Shown: positions 27,608 through 36,770, numbered from the stretch's first letter. The stretch is 64,000 bases of DNA from Paracoccus laeviglucosivorans (GCF_900182695.1 NZ_FXTK01000004.1:274507-338506), one strand, 5' to 3'. The notes: generated from the letters alone by a model not told the origin. Numbers and translations: made by a program.

Positions 27608-30487
27608 TTATTCGGCTGCGGTGGGCAGGATGCGGCGCGACTGGTCCGAATGGCTCTGATACTCCTCTTGCCATTCCGACGGGCCGTTCGAGGGGCTGAC
27701 CTGCACGGCCGTCACCTTGAATTCGGGGCAGTTGGTGGCCCAGTCGGAATTATCCGTCGTCACCACATTGGCCTGAGTCGTCGGGTGATGGAAGGTCGTA
27801 TAGACCACCCCCGGCGCGACGCGATCGGTGATCAGCGCCCGCAGGCTGGTATCGCCGGAACGCGATGCCACGCGCACCCAATCCCCATCCCGCACGCCAC
27901 GGTTCTCCGCGTCCGAGGGGTGAATTTCCAGAATATCCTCGGGGTGCCACGCCGTGTTGTCGGTGCGCCGGGTCTGCGCGCCCACGTTATATTGCGACAG
28001 GATACGCCCCGTCGTCAGCAGCAGCGGGAAGCGTGCGCCGGTGCGTTCCTCGGTCGCGACGTATTCGGTATGGATGAACTTGCCCTTGCCGCGCACGAAG
28101 CCATCGATATGCATCAGGGGCGTGCCCAGCGGCGCGGCCTCATTACACGGCCACTGGACCGAGCCTTCGCGTTCCAGCAGGTCATAGGTCACATTGGCAA
28201 AGCTGGGCGTGGTCAGGGCAATCTCGGCCATGATCTCGCGCGGATGTTCATAGGTCCAGTTCGCGCCCAAACGGTTCGCCAGCAGCTGCGTGACTTCCCA
28301 ATCCTCATAGCCGTTCTTCGGCGTCATGGCGCGGTTCACCAGATTGATGCGGCGTTCCGCATTGGTGAACGTCCCGTCTTTCTCAAGGAAGGACGACCCC
28401 GGCAGGAAGACATGCGCGTAGTTCGAGGTCTCGTTCAGGAACAGGTCATGGACGATGACGATGTCCATTGCCGACAGCGCGCCGGTGACGTGGCGGGTGT
28501 CGGGGTCGGATTGGACAATGTCCTCGCCTTGGCAGTAAAGCCCGCGGAAACGACCGGCCAGCGCCTCGTCGAACATATTGGGGATGCGCAGGCCGGGTTC
28601 GGGCGACAGCTCGACCCCCCAGACGCGCTGGTAAAGTTCGCGCGTGGCATCGTCGCTGACATGGCGATAGCCCGGATATTCATGCGGGAAGCTGCCCATA
28701 TCGCAGGAACCCTGCACGTTGTTCTGACCGCGCAGCGGGTTCACACCCGTGCCCGGCACGCCGATATTGCCGCACATCATGGCAAGGTTGGCGATCGCCA
28801 TGACGGTCGTGGACCCTTGCGAATGTTCGGTCACGCCCAGCCCGTAATAGATGCTGCCACGGGGGGCGCTCGCATAGGCGCGGGCGGCCTTGCGGATCAG
28901 GTCTGCCGGAACCTTGGACAGCTTCTCGACTTCCTCGGGCGAATGCTTGGGATCCAAAGCGAAATCGGCATAGGCGAGGAATTCATCCCAATCGCATTTC
29001 TCGCGGATGAACGCCTCGTCATACAGCTTCTCGGCCACGATCACATGCGCCAGCGAGGTCACCACGGCGACGTTCGTTCCCGGACGCAGCGGCAGGTGCA
29101 TGCTGTCGCCCATATGCGGCGTGGACAGCAGGTCGATCTCGCGCGGGTCGATGACGATCAGCCCCGCCCCCTGCCGCAACCGCTTGCGCAGGCGGCTTCC
29201 GAAGACCGGATGCCCGTCCGTCGGGTTCGCGCCGATGACCAGCGCCAGATCGGTGTCCTCGACCGAGTCGAAGTCATGCGTGCCTGCCGAGGTGCCGAAC
29301 GCGGTCTTCAGACCATAGCCGGTCGGCGAATGGCAGACGCGGGCGCAGGTGTCGGTGTTGTTGTTGCCAAAGACCGCGCGGGCCAGCTTCTGCACCAGAT
29401 AGGTTTCTTCATTGGTGCAGCGCGACGAGGTAATCACCCCGATGGAATCGCGCCCATGATCGGCCTGCGACTTGCGAAGCCGGTCGGCGGCAAAGCCCAA
29501 CGCCTCGTCCCACGACACCACCCGCCACGGATCGGTGATCTTTTCGCGGATCATCGGCTCCAGCTTGCGGTCTTGGTGCGTAGCATAGCCCCAGGCAAAG
29601 CGGCCCTTGACGCAGCTATGGCCACGGTTCGCCTTGCCATCCATCGACGGCACCATGCGGACCACTTCCTCGCCACGCATATGCACGTCAAATGAACAGC
29701 CGACGCCGCAATAGGCGCAGGTGGTTTTCACGATATGCTCGGGCGTGCCGATTTCGATCACTTTGTTTTCGATCAGCGTCGCGGTCGGGCAGACCTGCAC
29801 GCAGGCGCCGCAGGACACGCAATCCGAGGACAGGAAGCTGTCGCTTTCCATCCCCGCCGAGACGCGGCTGTCAAAGCCCCGGCCCTCGATGGTCAGCGCG
29901 AAAGTGCCCTGCACTTCCTCGCAGGCGCGGACGCAGCGCGAACAGACGATGCATTTCGCGGGATCGAAGGTGAAATAAGGGTTCGACTGATCCTTGGGCC
30001 GGTATTCCGGGTTCGGCCCTTCGGCGGAACGCTTGGCGAAATGGTTCTGGCCGGGCTCATAGCGGACCTCGCGCAGGCCCACGGCCCCCGCCATGTCCTG
30101 CAATTCGCAATCACCATTGGCGGCGCAGGTCAGGCAGTCCAGCGGGTGGTCGGAGATATAAAGCTCCATCACGCCCTTGCGGATCTGCGCGACCTCATCG
30201 GTCTGGGTTCGCACGACCATGCCTTCGCCCACGGGCGTCGTGCAGGACGCGGGCGTGCCGCGCATCCCGTCGATCTGCACCACGCACAGGCGGCAGGATC
30301 CAAAGGCCGAAACGTGATCGGTGGCGCACAGCTTCGGGACCGAGATCCCGGCCACAGCCGCCGCCCGCATGACGCTGGTGCCCGACGGCACGCTGACCGG
30401 AATACCGTCCACGGTCAGATTGACAATCACATCGGATTTGACCGCCGGGGTGCCCATGTCGCGGCTGGGAATGATGAAGTCCTTCAT
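27608..30487 (-). CDS. fdsA: FdsA, NAD-dependent formate dehydrogenase catalytic alpha subunit
   Basis: Oxidises formate to CO2 at a molybdenum bis-MGD centre. It has 959 residues, the usual length. The order is: ferredoxin-like [2Fe-2S] domain (FGSCRLCVV near 65), NuoG-type CTCAAN region, two [4Fe-4S] ferredoxin motifs (CIVCSRCVRACEEVQG and CVSCGACVQVCP near 175-230), the CAYCGVGC cluster near 260, then molybdopterin domains. The metal ligand is Cys, not selenocysteine, in CARVCHSPTGYG near 387. AGGAGG precedes the ATG. It overlaps fdsB by 4 bp (30484-30487). Confidence 0.97.
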   Translation of the reverse strand: MKDFIIPSRDMGTPAVKSDVIVNLTVDGIPVSVPSGTSVMRAAAVAGISVPKLCATDHVSAFGSCRLCVVQIDGMRGTPASCTTPVGEGMVVRTQTDEVAQIRKGVMELYISDHPLDCLTCAANGDCELQDMAGAVGLREVRYEPGQNHFAKRSAEGPNPEYRPKDQSNPYFTFDPAKCIVCSRCVRACEEVQGTFALTIEGRGFDSRVSAGMESDSFLSSDCVSCGACVQVCPTATLIENKVIEIGTPEHIVKTTCAYCGVGCSFDVHMRGEEVVRMVPSMDGKANRGHSCVKGRFAWGYATHQDRKLEPMIREKITDPWRVVSWDEALGFAADRLRKSQADHGRDSIGVITSSRCTNEETYLVQKLARAVFGNNNTDTCARVCHSPTGYGLKTAFGTSAGTHDFDSVEDTDLALVIGANPTDGHPVFGSRLRKRLRQGAGLIVIDPREIDLLSTPHMGDSMHLPLRPGTNVAVVTSLAHVIVAEKLYDEAFIREKCDWDEFLAYADFALDPKHSPEEVEKLSKVPADLIRKAARAYASAPRGSIYYGLGVTEHSQGSTTVMAIANLAMMCGNIGVPGTGVNPLRGQNNVQGSCDMGSFPHEYPGYRHVSDDATRELYQRVWGVELSPEPGLRIPNMFDEALAGRFRGLYCQGEDIVQSDPDTRHVTGALSAMDIVIVHDLFLNETSNYAHVFLPGSSFLEKDGTFTNAERRINLVNRAMTPKNGYEDWEVTQLLANRLGANWTYEHPREIMAEIALTTPSFANVTYDLLEREGSVQWPCNEAAPLGTPLMHIDGFVRGKGKFIHTEYVATEERTGARFPLLLTTGRILSQYNVGAQTRRTDNTAWHPEDILEIHPSDAENRGVRDGDWVRVASRSGDTSLRALITDRVAPGVVYTTFHHPTTQANVVTTDNSDWATNCPEFKVTAVQVSPSNGPSEWQEEYQSHSDQSRRILPTAAE

Positions 30488-32010
30488 TCTGCGGCCTCCT
30501 TGCGGGGTTGGCCCCGCCCGCTGAAATCTTCGGGGAAATGGGTCAATGCGGACATGACCGGGAAGGGCGCAAAGCCCCCCAGCGCGCAAAGCGAGCCCCA
30601 TTTCATGGTGTTGCACAGGTCTTTCAGGATCGGGATGCCGTCTTCGTCACCCGATGCGATGCGGTCGATGGTTTCCACCCCGCGGATCGAACCGATGCGG
30701 CAGGGCGTGCATTTGCCGCAGCTTTCGACGGCGCAGAACTCCATCGCGAAACGCGCGAGGCTCAGCATGTCGGCCGTGTCGTCAAAGACGCTGATTCCGG
30801 CATGGCCCAGCAGCGCGTCCTTGGCCCCCAGTTCCTCATACCCAAAGGGCGCATCGAAATTCGACACCGGGACATAAGCCCCCAGCGGCCCACCGACCTG
30901 CGCCGCGCGCACTGGACGACCCGAGGCCGTGCCGCCTCCGATGTCATTGATGATCTGGCCCAGTGTCATGCCAAAGGCCGCCTCGAACAGACCGCCATAT
31001 TTCACGTTCCCGGCAATCTGGATCGGGATCGTGCCCTTCGACCGCCCGATGCCCAGCTTGGCATATTCCGCCCCGCCATGTGCCATGATCCACGGCACCG
31101 AGGCCAGCGAGATCACGTTGTTCACCACGGTCGGACGGCCAAGGAAGCCTTCCAGCGCCGGGATCGGCGGCTTGGCGCGGACTGTGCCGCGCTTGCCCTC
31201 AAGGCTGTTCAGCAGGCTGGTCTCCTCGCCGCAGACATAGGCGCCCGCGCCGACGCGCACCTCCATGTCATAGGCATATTGCGACCCGAGGACAGATTGC
31301 CCAAGGATGCCCGCCTGCCGCGCCTTTCCGATGGCAGCTTCGAAGATGCGGATCGCGTCGGGGTATTCGCTACGGATATACAGGTATCCCTGCACCGCAC
31401 CGACGGCGATGCCGGCAATCGCCATGCCCTCGATCAGGGTCAGCGGGTCGCCTTCCATCAGCATCCGGTCGGCAAAGCTGCCGCTGTCGCCCTCGTCGGC
31501 ATTGCACACGATGTATTTGCGCGGCGCTTTCGCCCCGGCCACGGTCTTCCACTTGATGCCGGTCGGGAAACCCGCACCGCCGCGACCGCGCAGACCGGAA
31601 TCGGTCACCTCGGTCACGATCGCCTCGGGTCCGATTTCGATGGCGCGTTGCAGACCCTGCAAGCCGCCATGCGCTTCGTATTCGCTGACCGACAGGGGGT
31701 CGGTCACGCCGACACGGGCAAAGGTCAGCCGGGTCTGCTGGCGCATCCACGGCAGTTCCTCGACCGGCCCCAAGGCCAGCGGATGATCGCTGCCATCACG
31801 GATCGCCTGCGCGACGGATGCGGCATCCTCGGGCTCGACCGGGCCATAGCCGTAACGAATGCCGTCGCGCTCGACCTCGACCAACGGCTCAAGCCAGATC
31901 ATGCCGCGCGTGCCATTTCGGGTGACGGCGAAATCCGGCGCGAGCGCCTCGGCGACCTCATCAGCCCCCAACGCACGGGCGGCGGCATCAAGCGGAACCC
32001 AGACCCTCAT
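30484..32010 (-). CDS. fdsB: FdsB, formate dehydrogenase beta subunit (NADH/FMN)
   Basis: Diaphorase subunit related to NuoF that passes electrons from FdsA to NAD. It has 508 residues from the ATG at 32010. A thioredoxin-like N-terminus is followed by the NAD/FMN site GLRGRGGAGFPTGIKWK near 148, CNADEGDSGSFADR near 177, YVCGEETSLLNSLEG near 265 and the [4Fe-4S] motif ESCGKCTPCRIG near 440. It is coupled to fdsG by an ATGA overlap (32007-32010). Confidence 0.97.
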   Translation of the reverse strand: MRVWVPLDAAARALGADEVAEALAPDFAVTRNGTRGMIWLEPLVEVERDGIRYGYGPVEPEDAASVAQAIRDGSDHPLALGPVEELPWMRQQTRLTFARVGVTDPLSVSEYEAHGGLQGLQRAIEIGPEAIVTEVTDSGLRGRGGAGFPTGIKWKTVAGAKAPRKYIVCNADEGDSGSFADRMLMEGDPLTLIEGMAIAGIAVGAVQGYLYIRSEYPDAIRIFEAAIGKARQAGILGQSVLGSQYAYDMEVRVGAGAYVCGEETSLLNSLEGKRGTVRAKPPIPALEGFLGRPTVVNNVISLASVPWIMAHGGAEYAKLGIGRSKGTIPIQIAGNVKYGGLFEAAFGMTLGQIINDIGGGTASGRPVRAAQVGGPLGAYVPVSNFDAPFGYEELGAKDALLGHAGISVFDDTADMLSLARFAMEFCAVESCGKCTPCRIGSIRGVETIDRIASGDEDGIPILKDLCNTMKWGSLCALGGFAPFPVMSALTHFPEDFSGRGQPRKEAAE

Positions 32011-32486
32011 GCGCCTGCCCCCGCAACCAGCCGCTGCACCTTGGCCAGCGTCGCGCGGCCCATCAGCCGATCGCCCATCTGCGCCGAGGGCGCACAGGCA
32101 CAAAGGCCAAGGCAAAACACCGGCTCAAGCGTCAGGCGTCCGTCCGGCGTCGTTTCGTGCCAATCCAGACCCAACGCGGCCTGCACCTGCGCGGCCAGCG
32201 CATCCGCACCCATCGACTGGCACGCTTCGGCCCGGCAAAGCCGCAGCACGTGACGCCCAGAGGGATGGTCACGGAAATCGTGATAGAAGCTTACAACCCC
32301 ATGCACCTCGGCCCGCGTCAGGCCAAGCGCCTCGGCGATGATGGGCTGCGCGGCTTCGGGCACGAACCCCCATTCTTCCTGAATATCATGCAAAATGGGC
32401 AACATCGGACCTTCACGATCCTTATGCGCGGCGATGATTTCGGCAATGCGCTCGGTCAGCTCGACGGGGCTTGCAGGTAAACTCAT
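32007..32486 (-). CDS. fdsG: FdsG, formate dehydrogenase gamma subunit
   Basis: NuoE-like [2Fe-2S] subunit, 159 residues. LPILHDIQEEWGFVPEAA and VHGVVSFYHDFR are typical. The cluster cysteines are in RLCRAEACQSMG near residue 85 and CLGLCACAP near 125. It is the first gene of fdsGBA-fdhD-fdsD. There is no purine-rich ribosome site before the ATG; instead a CCTAGCC repeat abuts it (see the leader entry). Confidence 0.95.
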   Translation of the reverse strand: MSLPASPVELTERIAEIIAAHKDREGPMLPILHDIQEEWGFVPEAAQPIIAEALGLTRAEVHGVVSFYHDFRDHPSGRHVLRLCRAEACQSMGADALAAQVQAALGLDWHETTPDGRLTLEPVFCLGLCACAPSAQMGDRLMGRATLAKVQRLVAGAGA

Positions 32487-32530
32487 GGCTAGGGACAGTC
32501 CAGGCTAGGGTTAGTTGGACTAGGCTAGGC
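32487..32530 (-). promoter_or_regulatory. Repeat-bearing leader of the fds operon
   Basis: Three copies of CCTAGCC (plus strand GGCTAGG at 32487, 32503 and 32523) spaced 16 and 20 bp lie between the predicted start site and the fdsG ATG. The middle copy is enclosed by an inverted repeat (AGTCCA at 32497, TGGACT at 32516). It could be a regulator site or an RNA hairpin next to the start codon. Confidence 0.45.
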
Positions 32531-32534
32531 CCGC

Positions 32535-32540
32535 ATCATA
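32535..32540 (-). promoter_or_regulatory. Candidate -10 box of the fds operon
   Basis: TATGAT on the minus strand, 49 bp before fdsG. No good -35 box is seen, which fits an activator-dependent promoter such as one controlled by the LysR protein encoded just upstream. Confidence 0.4.
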
Positions 32541-32564
32541 GCCAGAACAATCGCGAAGTCCCGT

Positions 32565-33437
32565 CTATTGATTGACGATATCTATCGCTTCGACGGTCTT
32601 CAGCAGGGCATCGACCAATGGCGGGTGCGGTTCTCGGCGGGCGACGACAAGACCGACCATATGACCTTCGCCGCTAAGATCGCGGGCGCTTACGCCGTCC
32701 GGCAAAGGCAATCCGCGCGCGATGCTATGGGGCAGGATGGCAGCCCAGTCGCCGGTCGCCACATGCGCCAAAATCGCCAGCATCGACGTAGATTCCACGC
32801 GCGGCATGGCATCCGCACCTGCGTCCAGCAAGTGGCGCGTGACAATGCGGCGGTTTTGCATATCGGGCGTCAGAAGGCACAAAGGCCGCGCCGCAGCATC
32901 TGCCCAGCCGACGGGGCCGGTTTCCGGGTCGCGCGACACAAGGCAATAGGTTTCGCGGTAAAGCGGCAGGCTTTGCACACGGCCCAGCGGCTCGCTGTCC
33001 AGATAGGTGACGCCCGCGTCCAGCTCCATCGCCTCGATCTGTTCGCGGATCTCGTCCGAGGAACGCGACAGGATCGAGACCCCGGCATTTGGATGGCGGC
33101 GCAGGAACGGGCCGGTCAGTTCGGCGATGCGCGGCATGGCGGTCGGGATCACGCCTAGTCGCAGCAAGCCGGACACGCCTTTGCGCCGCGCCTGCATTTC
33201 CGCCTGCATGGCGCGGGCATCGCCCACGATGCGGCGCGCCCAGCCCAAGACCCGCTCACCCTCGGGTGTCAGGCCCTGATAACGGGAGCCGCGCCGGACC
33301 AGTTGCACGCCAAGCTGATCCTCAAGCGCCTTGATGGCGGATGACAATGTGGGCTGGGTGACGCCAAGCGCCTCGGCGGCGCGACCGAAATGCTCTTCGC
33401 GCGCCAGAACCATGAACATGGATAGCTTGTCGATCAT
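32565..33437 (-). CDS. LysR-family regulator, probable fds regulator
   Basis: A 290-residue LysR protein: HTH at residues 1-60 (FGRAAEALGVTQPTLSSAIKAL), then a periplasmic-binding-like effector domain (GLLRLGVIPTAMPRIAEL). Upstream position next to fdsG and family precedent (FdsR/FdhR) suggest it responds to formate, but that is inference. Unlike most LysR genes it runs in the same direction as its likely target rather than divergently, with 78 bp between. Confidence 0.85.
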   Translation of the reverse strand: MIDKLSMFMVLAREEHFGRAAEALGVTQPTLSSAIKALEDQLGVQLVRRGSRYQGLTPEGERVLGWARRIVGDARAMQAEMQARRKGVSGLLRLGVIPTAMPRIAELTGPFLRRHPNAGVSILSRSSDEIREQIEAMELDAGVTYLDSEPLGRVQSLPLYRETYCLVSRDPETGPVGWADAAARPLCLLTPDMQNRRIVTRHLLDAGADAMPRVESTSMLAILAHVATGDWAAILPHSIARGLPLPDGVSARDLSGEGHMVGLVVARREPHPPLVDALLKTVEAIDIVNQ

Positions 33438-33475
33438 GCGCGCGCCCCTCCCCGGCGCCCGTCATGGCCGCGCCC

Positions 33476-33535
33476 TTGCGGGGCGCGTCCGACCGGCCCC
33501 ATCCAGGGGCCGACCGGCCGGGGGTCACGCCCCCT
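33476..33535 (-). terminator. GC-rich hairpins after purS
   Basis: Two inverted repeats, GGGGGCGTGACCCCC and GGCCCC/GGGGCC with extended GACCGG arms, lie between the purS stop and the lysR start. There is no T run, so termination is uncertain. Confidence 0.35.
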
Positions 33536-33547
33536 TGCCTGCAAAGA

Positions 33548-33787
33548 TCAGACGATCTCGACCGCGTATTTCTCGATGACGGTATTGGCCAGCAGACCTT
33601 CGCACATGCGCGCGACTTCGGCACGGGCCGCCTCGGCATCGCCTGCGGCCAGATCGAGTTCGATCACCTTGCCCTGACGCACGCCCGAGACGCTTTGAAA
33701 GCCAAGCCCCCCAAGCGCGTGGCGGATCGCCTCGCCCTGCGGGTCAAGGACGCCGTCTTTCAGCATGATGGTGACACGGGCTTTCAT
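33548..33787 (-). CDS. purS: PurS, phosphoribosylformylglycinamidine synthase subunit
   Basis: A 79-residue subunit that links PurL and PurQ in step 4 of purine synthesis. MKARVTIMLKDGVLDPQGEA and the following IRHALGGLGF are the family signature. It lies 13 bp after purC. purQ and purL would normally follow but do not: the lysR gene is next, so this synthase is split from its partners here. Confidence 0.94.
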   Translation of the reverse strand: MKARVTIMLKDGVLDPQGEAIRHALGGLGFQSVSGVRQGKVIELDLAAGDAEAARAEVARMCEGLLANTVIEKYAVEIV

Positions 33788-33800
33788 GGTCGGCAGTCCT

Positions 33801-34565
33801 TCAGTTGATCAGGGTCGGCTTGGTCAGCGAGGTGGTGTTGGCAGGCATAAGGCCCAGCCGGCGCGCCACTTCGGTATAGGCATCGGTCAGGCTGCCAAGG
33901 TCGCGGCGGAACACGTCCTTGTCCAGCTTCTGGCCGGTCTTCACGTCCCAAAGGCGGCAGCTGTCAGGGCTGATTTCATCGGCCACGACAAGGCGCATGA
34001 AATCACCGTCCCAGATGCGCCCGATCTCGATCTTGAAATCGATCAGCTTGATGCCCGCGCCAAAGAACACGCCCGACAGGAAGTCGTTCACGCGCAGCGC
34101 CAAGGACACGATGTCGTCCAGATCCTGCTGCGACGCCCAGCCGAAGGCGATGATGTATTCTTCGGAAACGAAGGGGTCGCCCAGCTCGTCGTTCTTGAAG
34201 CTGTATTCCACGATCGGGCGCGGCAGAGGCGTTCCCTCCTCCATGCCCAGACGCTTGGCGATCGAGCCGGCGGCGAAGTTGCGCACGATCACTTCCAGCG
34301 GAATGATCTCGACCTGGCGGACCAGCTGTTCGCGCATGTTGATGCGACGGATGAAGTGGTTCGGCACGCCGATATTCGTCAGGCCGGTCATGAAGAATTC
34401 GGACAGGCGGTTGTTCAGAACCCCCTTGCCTTCGATCGTCGCCTTCTTCTGCGCGTTGAAGGCGGTGGCATCATCCTTGAAATACTGGATCAGGGTGCCC
34501 GGCTCGGTGCCTTCGTAAAGGATCTTCGCCTTGCCTTCGTAGATTTTCTTGCGCCTTGGTGCCAT
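33801..34565 (-). CDS. purC: PurC, SAICAR synthetase
   Basis: ATP-dependent ligase joining aspartate to CAIR in purine synthesis. It has 254 residues. The start [19 protein letters not shown] was chosen over a much longer upstream reading because it matches the family and is preceded by a purine-rich GGGAGA. Key parts are [11 protein letters not shown] near 30, [17 protein letters not shown] near 97 and [11 protein letters not shown] near 178. purS follows. Confidence 0.97.
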   Translation of the reverse strand: MAPRRKKIYEGKAKILYEGTEPGTLIQYFKDDATAFNAQKKATIEGKGVLNNRLSEFFMTGLTNIGVPNHFIRRINMREQLVRQVEIIPLEVIVRNFAAGSIAKRLGMEEGTPLPRPIVEYSFKNDELGDPFVSEEYIIAFGWASQQDLDDIVSLALRVNDFLSGVFFGAGIKLIDFKIEIGRIWDGDFMRLVVADEISPDSCRLWDVKTGQKLDKDVFRRDLGSLTDAYTEVARRLGLMPANTTSLTKPTLIN

Positions 34566-34607
34566 GCTGCGCGTCTCCCGTCCGCAAGGTAACCGTTCTT
34601 TTATTGG

Positions 34608-34637
34608 CCTATAGGCCAGAAACGGGGTCAGGGGCAA
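34608..34637 (-). promoter_or_regulatory. Candidate purC promoter
   Basis: On the minus strand a TTGCCC -35 box (34632-34637), an 18-bp spacer and a TATAGG -10 box (34608-34613). The -10 sits inside a perfect 12-bp palindrome, GGCCTATAGGCC. Confidence 0.45.
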
Positions 34638-34712
34638 TACAGGCTTGCGATGGGATGCGGGCGTCGGCATATCTGAAACGGTGTCATCCCGACACGGAAG
34701 CCGGAGGCCGCC

Positions 34713-35027
34713 ATGACCACTTTTGACGACCGCGAACGCGCATACGAATCCAAATTCGCGCATGATGCCGAGCTGAACTTCAAGGCCGAGGCCCGGCGCA
34801 ACCGACTGCTGGGCGAATGGGCCGCCGCGATTCTGGGCAAGACCGGCGACGACGCACGCGCCTATGCGCTGACGGTCGTGACCTCGGATTTCGACGAGCC
34901 GGGCGACGAAGACGTGTTCCGCAAGCTGTCGGCCGATCTTTCCGACAAGGCCGATGAGGTCACGATCCGCACCAAGATGGCCGAACTGCGCCTGACCGCC
35001 CGCGAGCAGATCCTGAACGAAAGCTGA
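34713..35027 (+). CDS. DUF1476 protein, F1-ATPase inhibitor zeta subunit
   Basis: A 104-residue helical protein. DUF1476 contains the zeta subunit of Paracoccus denitrificans ATP synthase, which blocks ATP hydrolysis by inserting its N-terminus into F1. Here the N-terminal [20 protein letters not shown], the following [14 protein letters not shown], and the [15 protein letters not shown] motif match that protein very closely (recalled comparison). GGAGG precedes the ATG and a terminator follows, so it is a single-gene unit, divergent from purC. Confidence 0.9.
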   Translation: MTTFDDRERAYESKFAHDAELNFKAEARRNRLLGEWAAAILGKTGDDARAYALTVVTSDFDEPGDEDVFRKLSADLSDKADEVTIRTKMAELRLTAREQILNES

Positions 35028-35050
35028 TCCACCCGCAAAGCGCCTGAAAC

Positions 35051-35079
35051 GCCCCGCAATCACTGCGGGGCTTTTTTTG
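35051..35079 (+). terminator. Terminator after the zeta-subunit gene
   Basis: GCCCCGCA and TGCGGGGC pair around ATCAC, followed by seven T at 35072-35078. Confidence 0.9.
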
Positions 35080-35136
35080 TTTGGGGTTGGGCTTATGAGG
35101 GGCGGCTTAGCGGACGAAGCGGCCGTTCGCCCTCCA

Positions 35137-35559
35137 TCACATCGTGTCAGGCAACTCGATCTCCCGCTGCTCAGCAACGTCGATGAAGCGGATCCTGCGC
35201 CCGCCTTGGGATGTCTCTTCGAAGCGACCGATGTAGAACAGATCAGCGTAAAACTGCGATTTGCTCGCCTCTGCTCCTGTGACCTGCGCTACAGCAGGTT
35301 CTAGCTGAAGCGGCCCGCCGCTCTTCTCGCAGGAGATACCGTTCCCAGCAACGAATGCAGGCGGGCTGATCGTAAAGTATGTGCAGCCTCCCTGTCCCTC
35401 GTGAAGGACATAAACCCCGGATTTGTGAACATAAAGGTTTGACCCTCGCCACCAGCCGGTATCTGTCTGCAGTTCGATTTCTTCACTGGCATCAGGCCCG
35501 CTTATAAGCAGAGACCGATGCCAGTCACTCTGCAAGCTCCACATGGTACGAACGCTCAT
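35137..35559 (-). CDS. Unrecognised 140-residue protein
   Basis: I do not recognise this protein. It reads [20 protein letters not shown] and continues with beta-rich segments ([60 protein letters not shown]). It has no signal peptide or membrane span. GC content is lower than in the neighbours, like the DUF3885 gene, hinting at transfer. GGAG lies upstream; a GTG at 35565 is an alternative start. It stands alone between the DUF1476 and thioesterase genes. Confidence 0.5.
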   Translation of the reverse strand: MSVRTMWSLQSDWHRSLLISGPDASEEIELQTDTGWWRGSNLYVHKSGVYVLHEGQGGCTYFTISPPAFVAGNGISCEKSGGPLQLEPAVAQVTGAEASKSQFYADLFYIGRFEETSQGGRRIRFIDVAEQREIELPDTM

Positions 35560-35674
35560 TGCCACTTCATCTCCATGAGGCAGTGACGCGGTATGTCTAG
35601 GGAGCAGATACGGCGCTTTGGAACTTCCGCAACGGGCTCAAAGCCGCCCACCCATCGAATTAACCCCTGCCCTA

Positions 35675-36178
35675 TCACCCCTGCTCGGGCATCACGAAAT
35701 GCCCCGTCGCCTGCGCGAACAAGCGCGATCGGTTGTCCTGCCATGCTTCAACCTGCACGCTGGCATAGCGGCGGCCTGACCGCACCACGCGGGCGCGGGC
35801 ATAGGCGTCGCGGGGCAGGCCAGAACGCAGATAGTCCACGGTAAAATCGATGGTCTTGGGCAGCCGCGGCAGGCTTTCGGGAACGGCGGCATCGGGGGCG
35901 ATGCGCCCTTCCTCCATATCCTGCCAGATGGCGGTCCATGTCAGCTCGACGATGGCCGTCACCTCCAGAAAGGCGGCCGTGACCCCGCCGTGGATGGCGG
36001 GCAGCATCGGATTGCCGATCAGCTTTTCGTCAAAAGGCAGGATCGCCGTCAGCTCATCCCCGCGCCGGTCAAAGGTGATGCCCAGAAACCGGATATAGGG
36101 CACGCCCGCGACAAGTGCGTTCAGCGTGTTGTTGCGGCGCGATTTGATGGCGGCAAGGGGTTCGTTGCGGTCGGCCAT
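35675..36178 (-). CDS. PaaI-type hotdog thioesterase (second of a pair)
   Basis: A 167-residue hotdog-fold protein. The PaaI motif LPAIHGGVTAAFLEVTA is near residue 58 (HGG with downstream acidic residue), with PKTIDFTVDYLRSGLPRDAY near 107 and GRRYASVQVEAWQD near 135. It likely hydrolyses acyl-CoA esters; the substrate is unknown. It starts 3 bp after the stop of the paralogous thioesterase. Confidence 0.85.
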   Translation of the reverse strand: MADRNEPLAAIKSRRNNTLNALVAGVPYIRFLGITFDRRGDELTAILPFDEKLIGNPMLPAIHGGVTAAFLEVTAIVELTWTAIWQDMEEGRIAPDAAVPESLPRLPKTIDFTVDYLRSGLPRDAYARARVVRSGRRYASVQVEAWQDNRSRLFAQATGHFVMPEQG

Positions 36179-36181
36179 GGC

Positions 36182-36631
36182 TCAGCGCTCAAAGGTAAAG
36201 GCCCCGGTGGCGGCGGCCACGGGGCGGGTTTCGTCGTCATCCATCGCCCATGCCCGCACGAAGGCGACCGAGCGTGTGACGTGATAGCACTCGGCCCGCG
36301 CGCGTATCCCCTGCCGGGGCGTCGCCGCGCGCATATAGTCGATGCGCAGATCAATTGTCGCCGTGACCTTGGCCCCGTCGGGATGCGCCATGACCGCAGC
36401 ACCGCAGCAGGTATCCATAAGTGCAGAGATCACGCCGCCATGAATGACGCCGCTATGCGGATCGCCGACCAGATCGGCGTTCCAGGGCATCGAAATCGCC
36501 GCATTGCCCGGCCCCAATTCGTCCAGTTGCATCCCCAGCGCGCGGGCATGGGGAATGGCCTGAATGAACTGCCGCGCGATGCGGCGGCGTTGTTCGTCCT
36601 GGGTTTCGACGCTGTCCTGATCTGCGGTCAT
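36182..36631 (-). CDS. PaaI-type hotdog thioesterase (first of a pair)
   Basis: A 149-residue hotdog thioesterase from the ATG at 36631, chosen because AAAGGGG lies just upstream (36637-36643); 36667 is an alternative. Active-site motif [19 protein letters not shown] is near residue 60, with [14 protein letters not shown] near 93. It is co-transcribed with the next gene, and the two share the same fold, so they may work on related acyl-CoAs or as a heteromer. Confidence 0.85.
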   Translation of the reverse strand: MTADQDSVETQDEQRRRIARQFIQAIPHARALGMQLDELGPGNAAISMPWNADLVGDPHSGVIHGGVISALMDTCCGAAVMAHPDGAKVTATIDLRIDYMRAATPRQGIRARAECYHVTRSVAFVRAWAMDDDETRPVAAATGAFTFER

Positions 36632-36770
36632 CGCAACCCCTTTCGGCTGGCTTTCGGGCTTGGCCATGGCTTAAACCTGTCGATACTGTGTCACAAGTCC
36701 GTATCATTTCCGATGGTTGAGTTTGCCCAAGGCCTGGGCTAGGCTCGGCCCAACCTGCCAGGTCCCATTG

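Noticed and set aside
27500..29695. 731-codon frame opposite fdsA
   Set aside because: Shadow frame; fdsA on the other strand has all cofactor motifs.
34606..34617. GGCCTATAGGCC as a separate operator
   Set aside because: A 12-bp palindrome coinciding with the -10 box is likely chance; kept only as part of the purC promoter.
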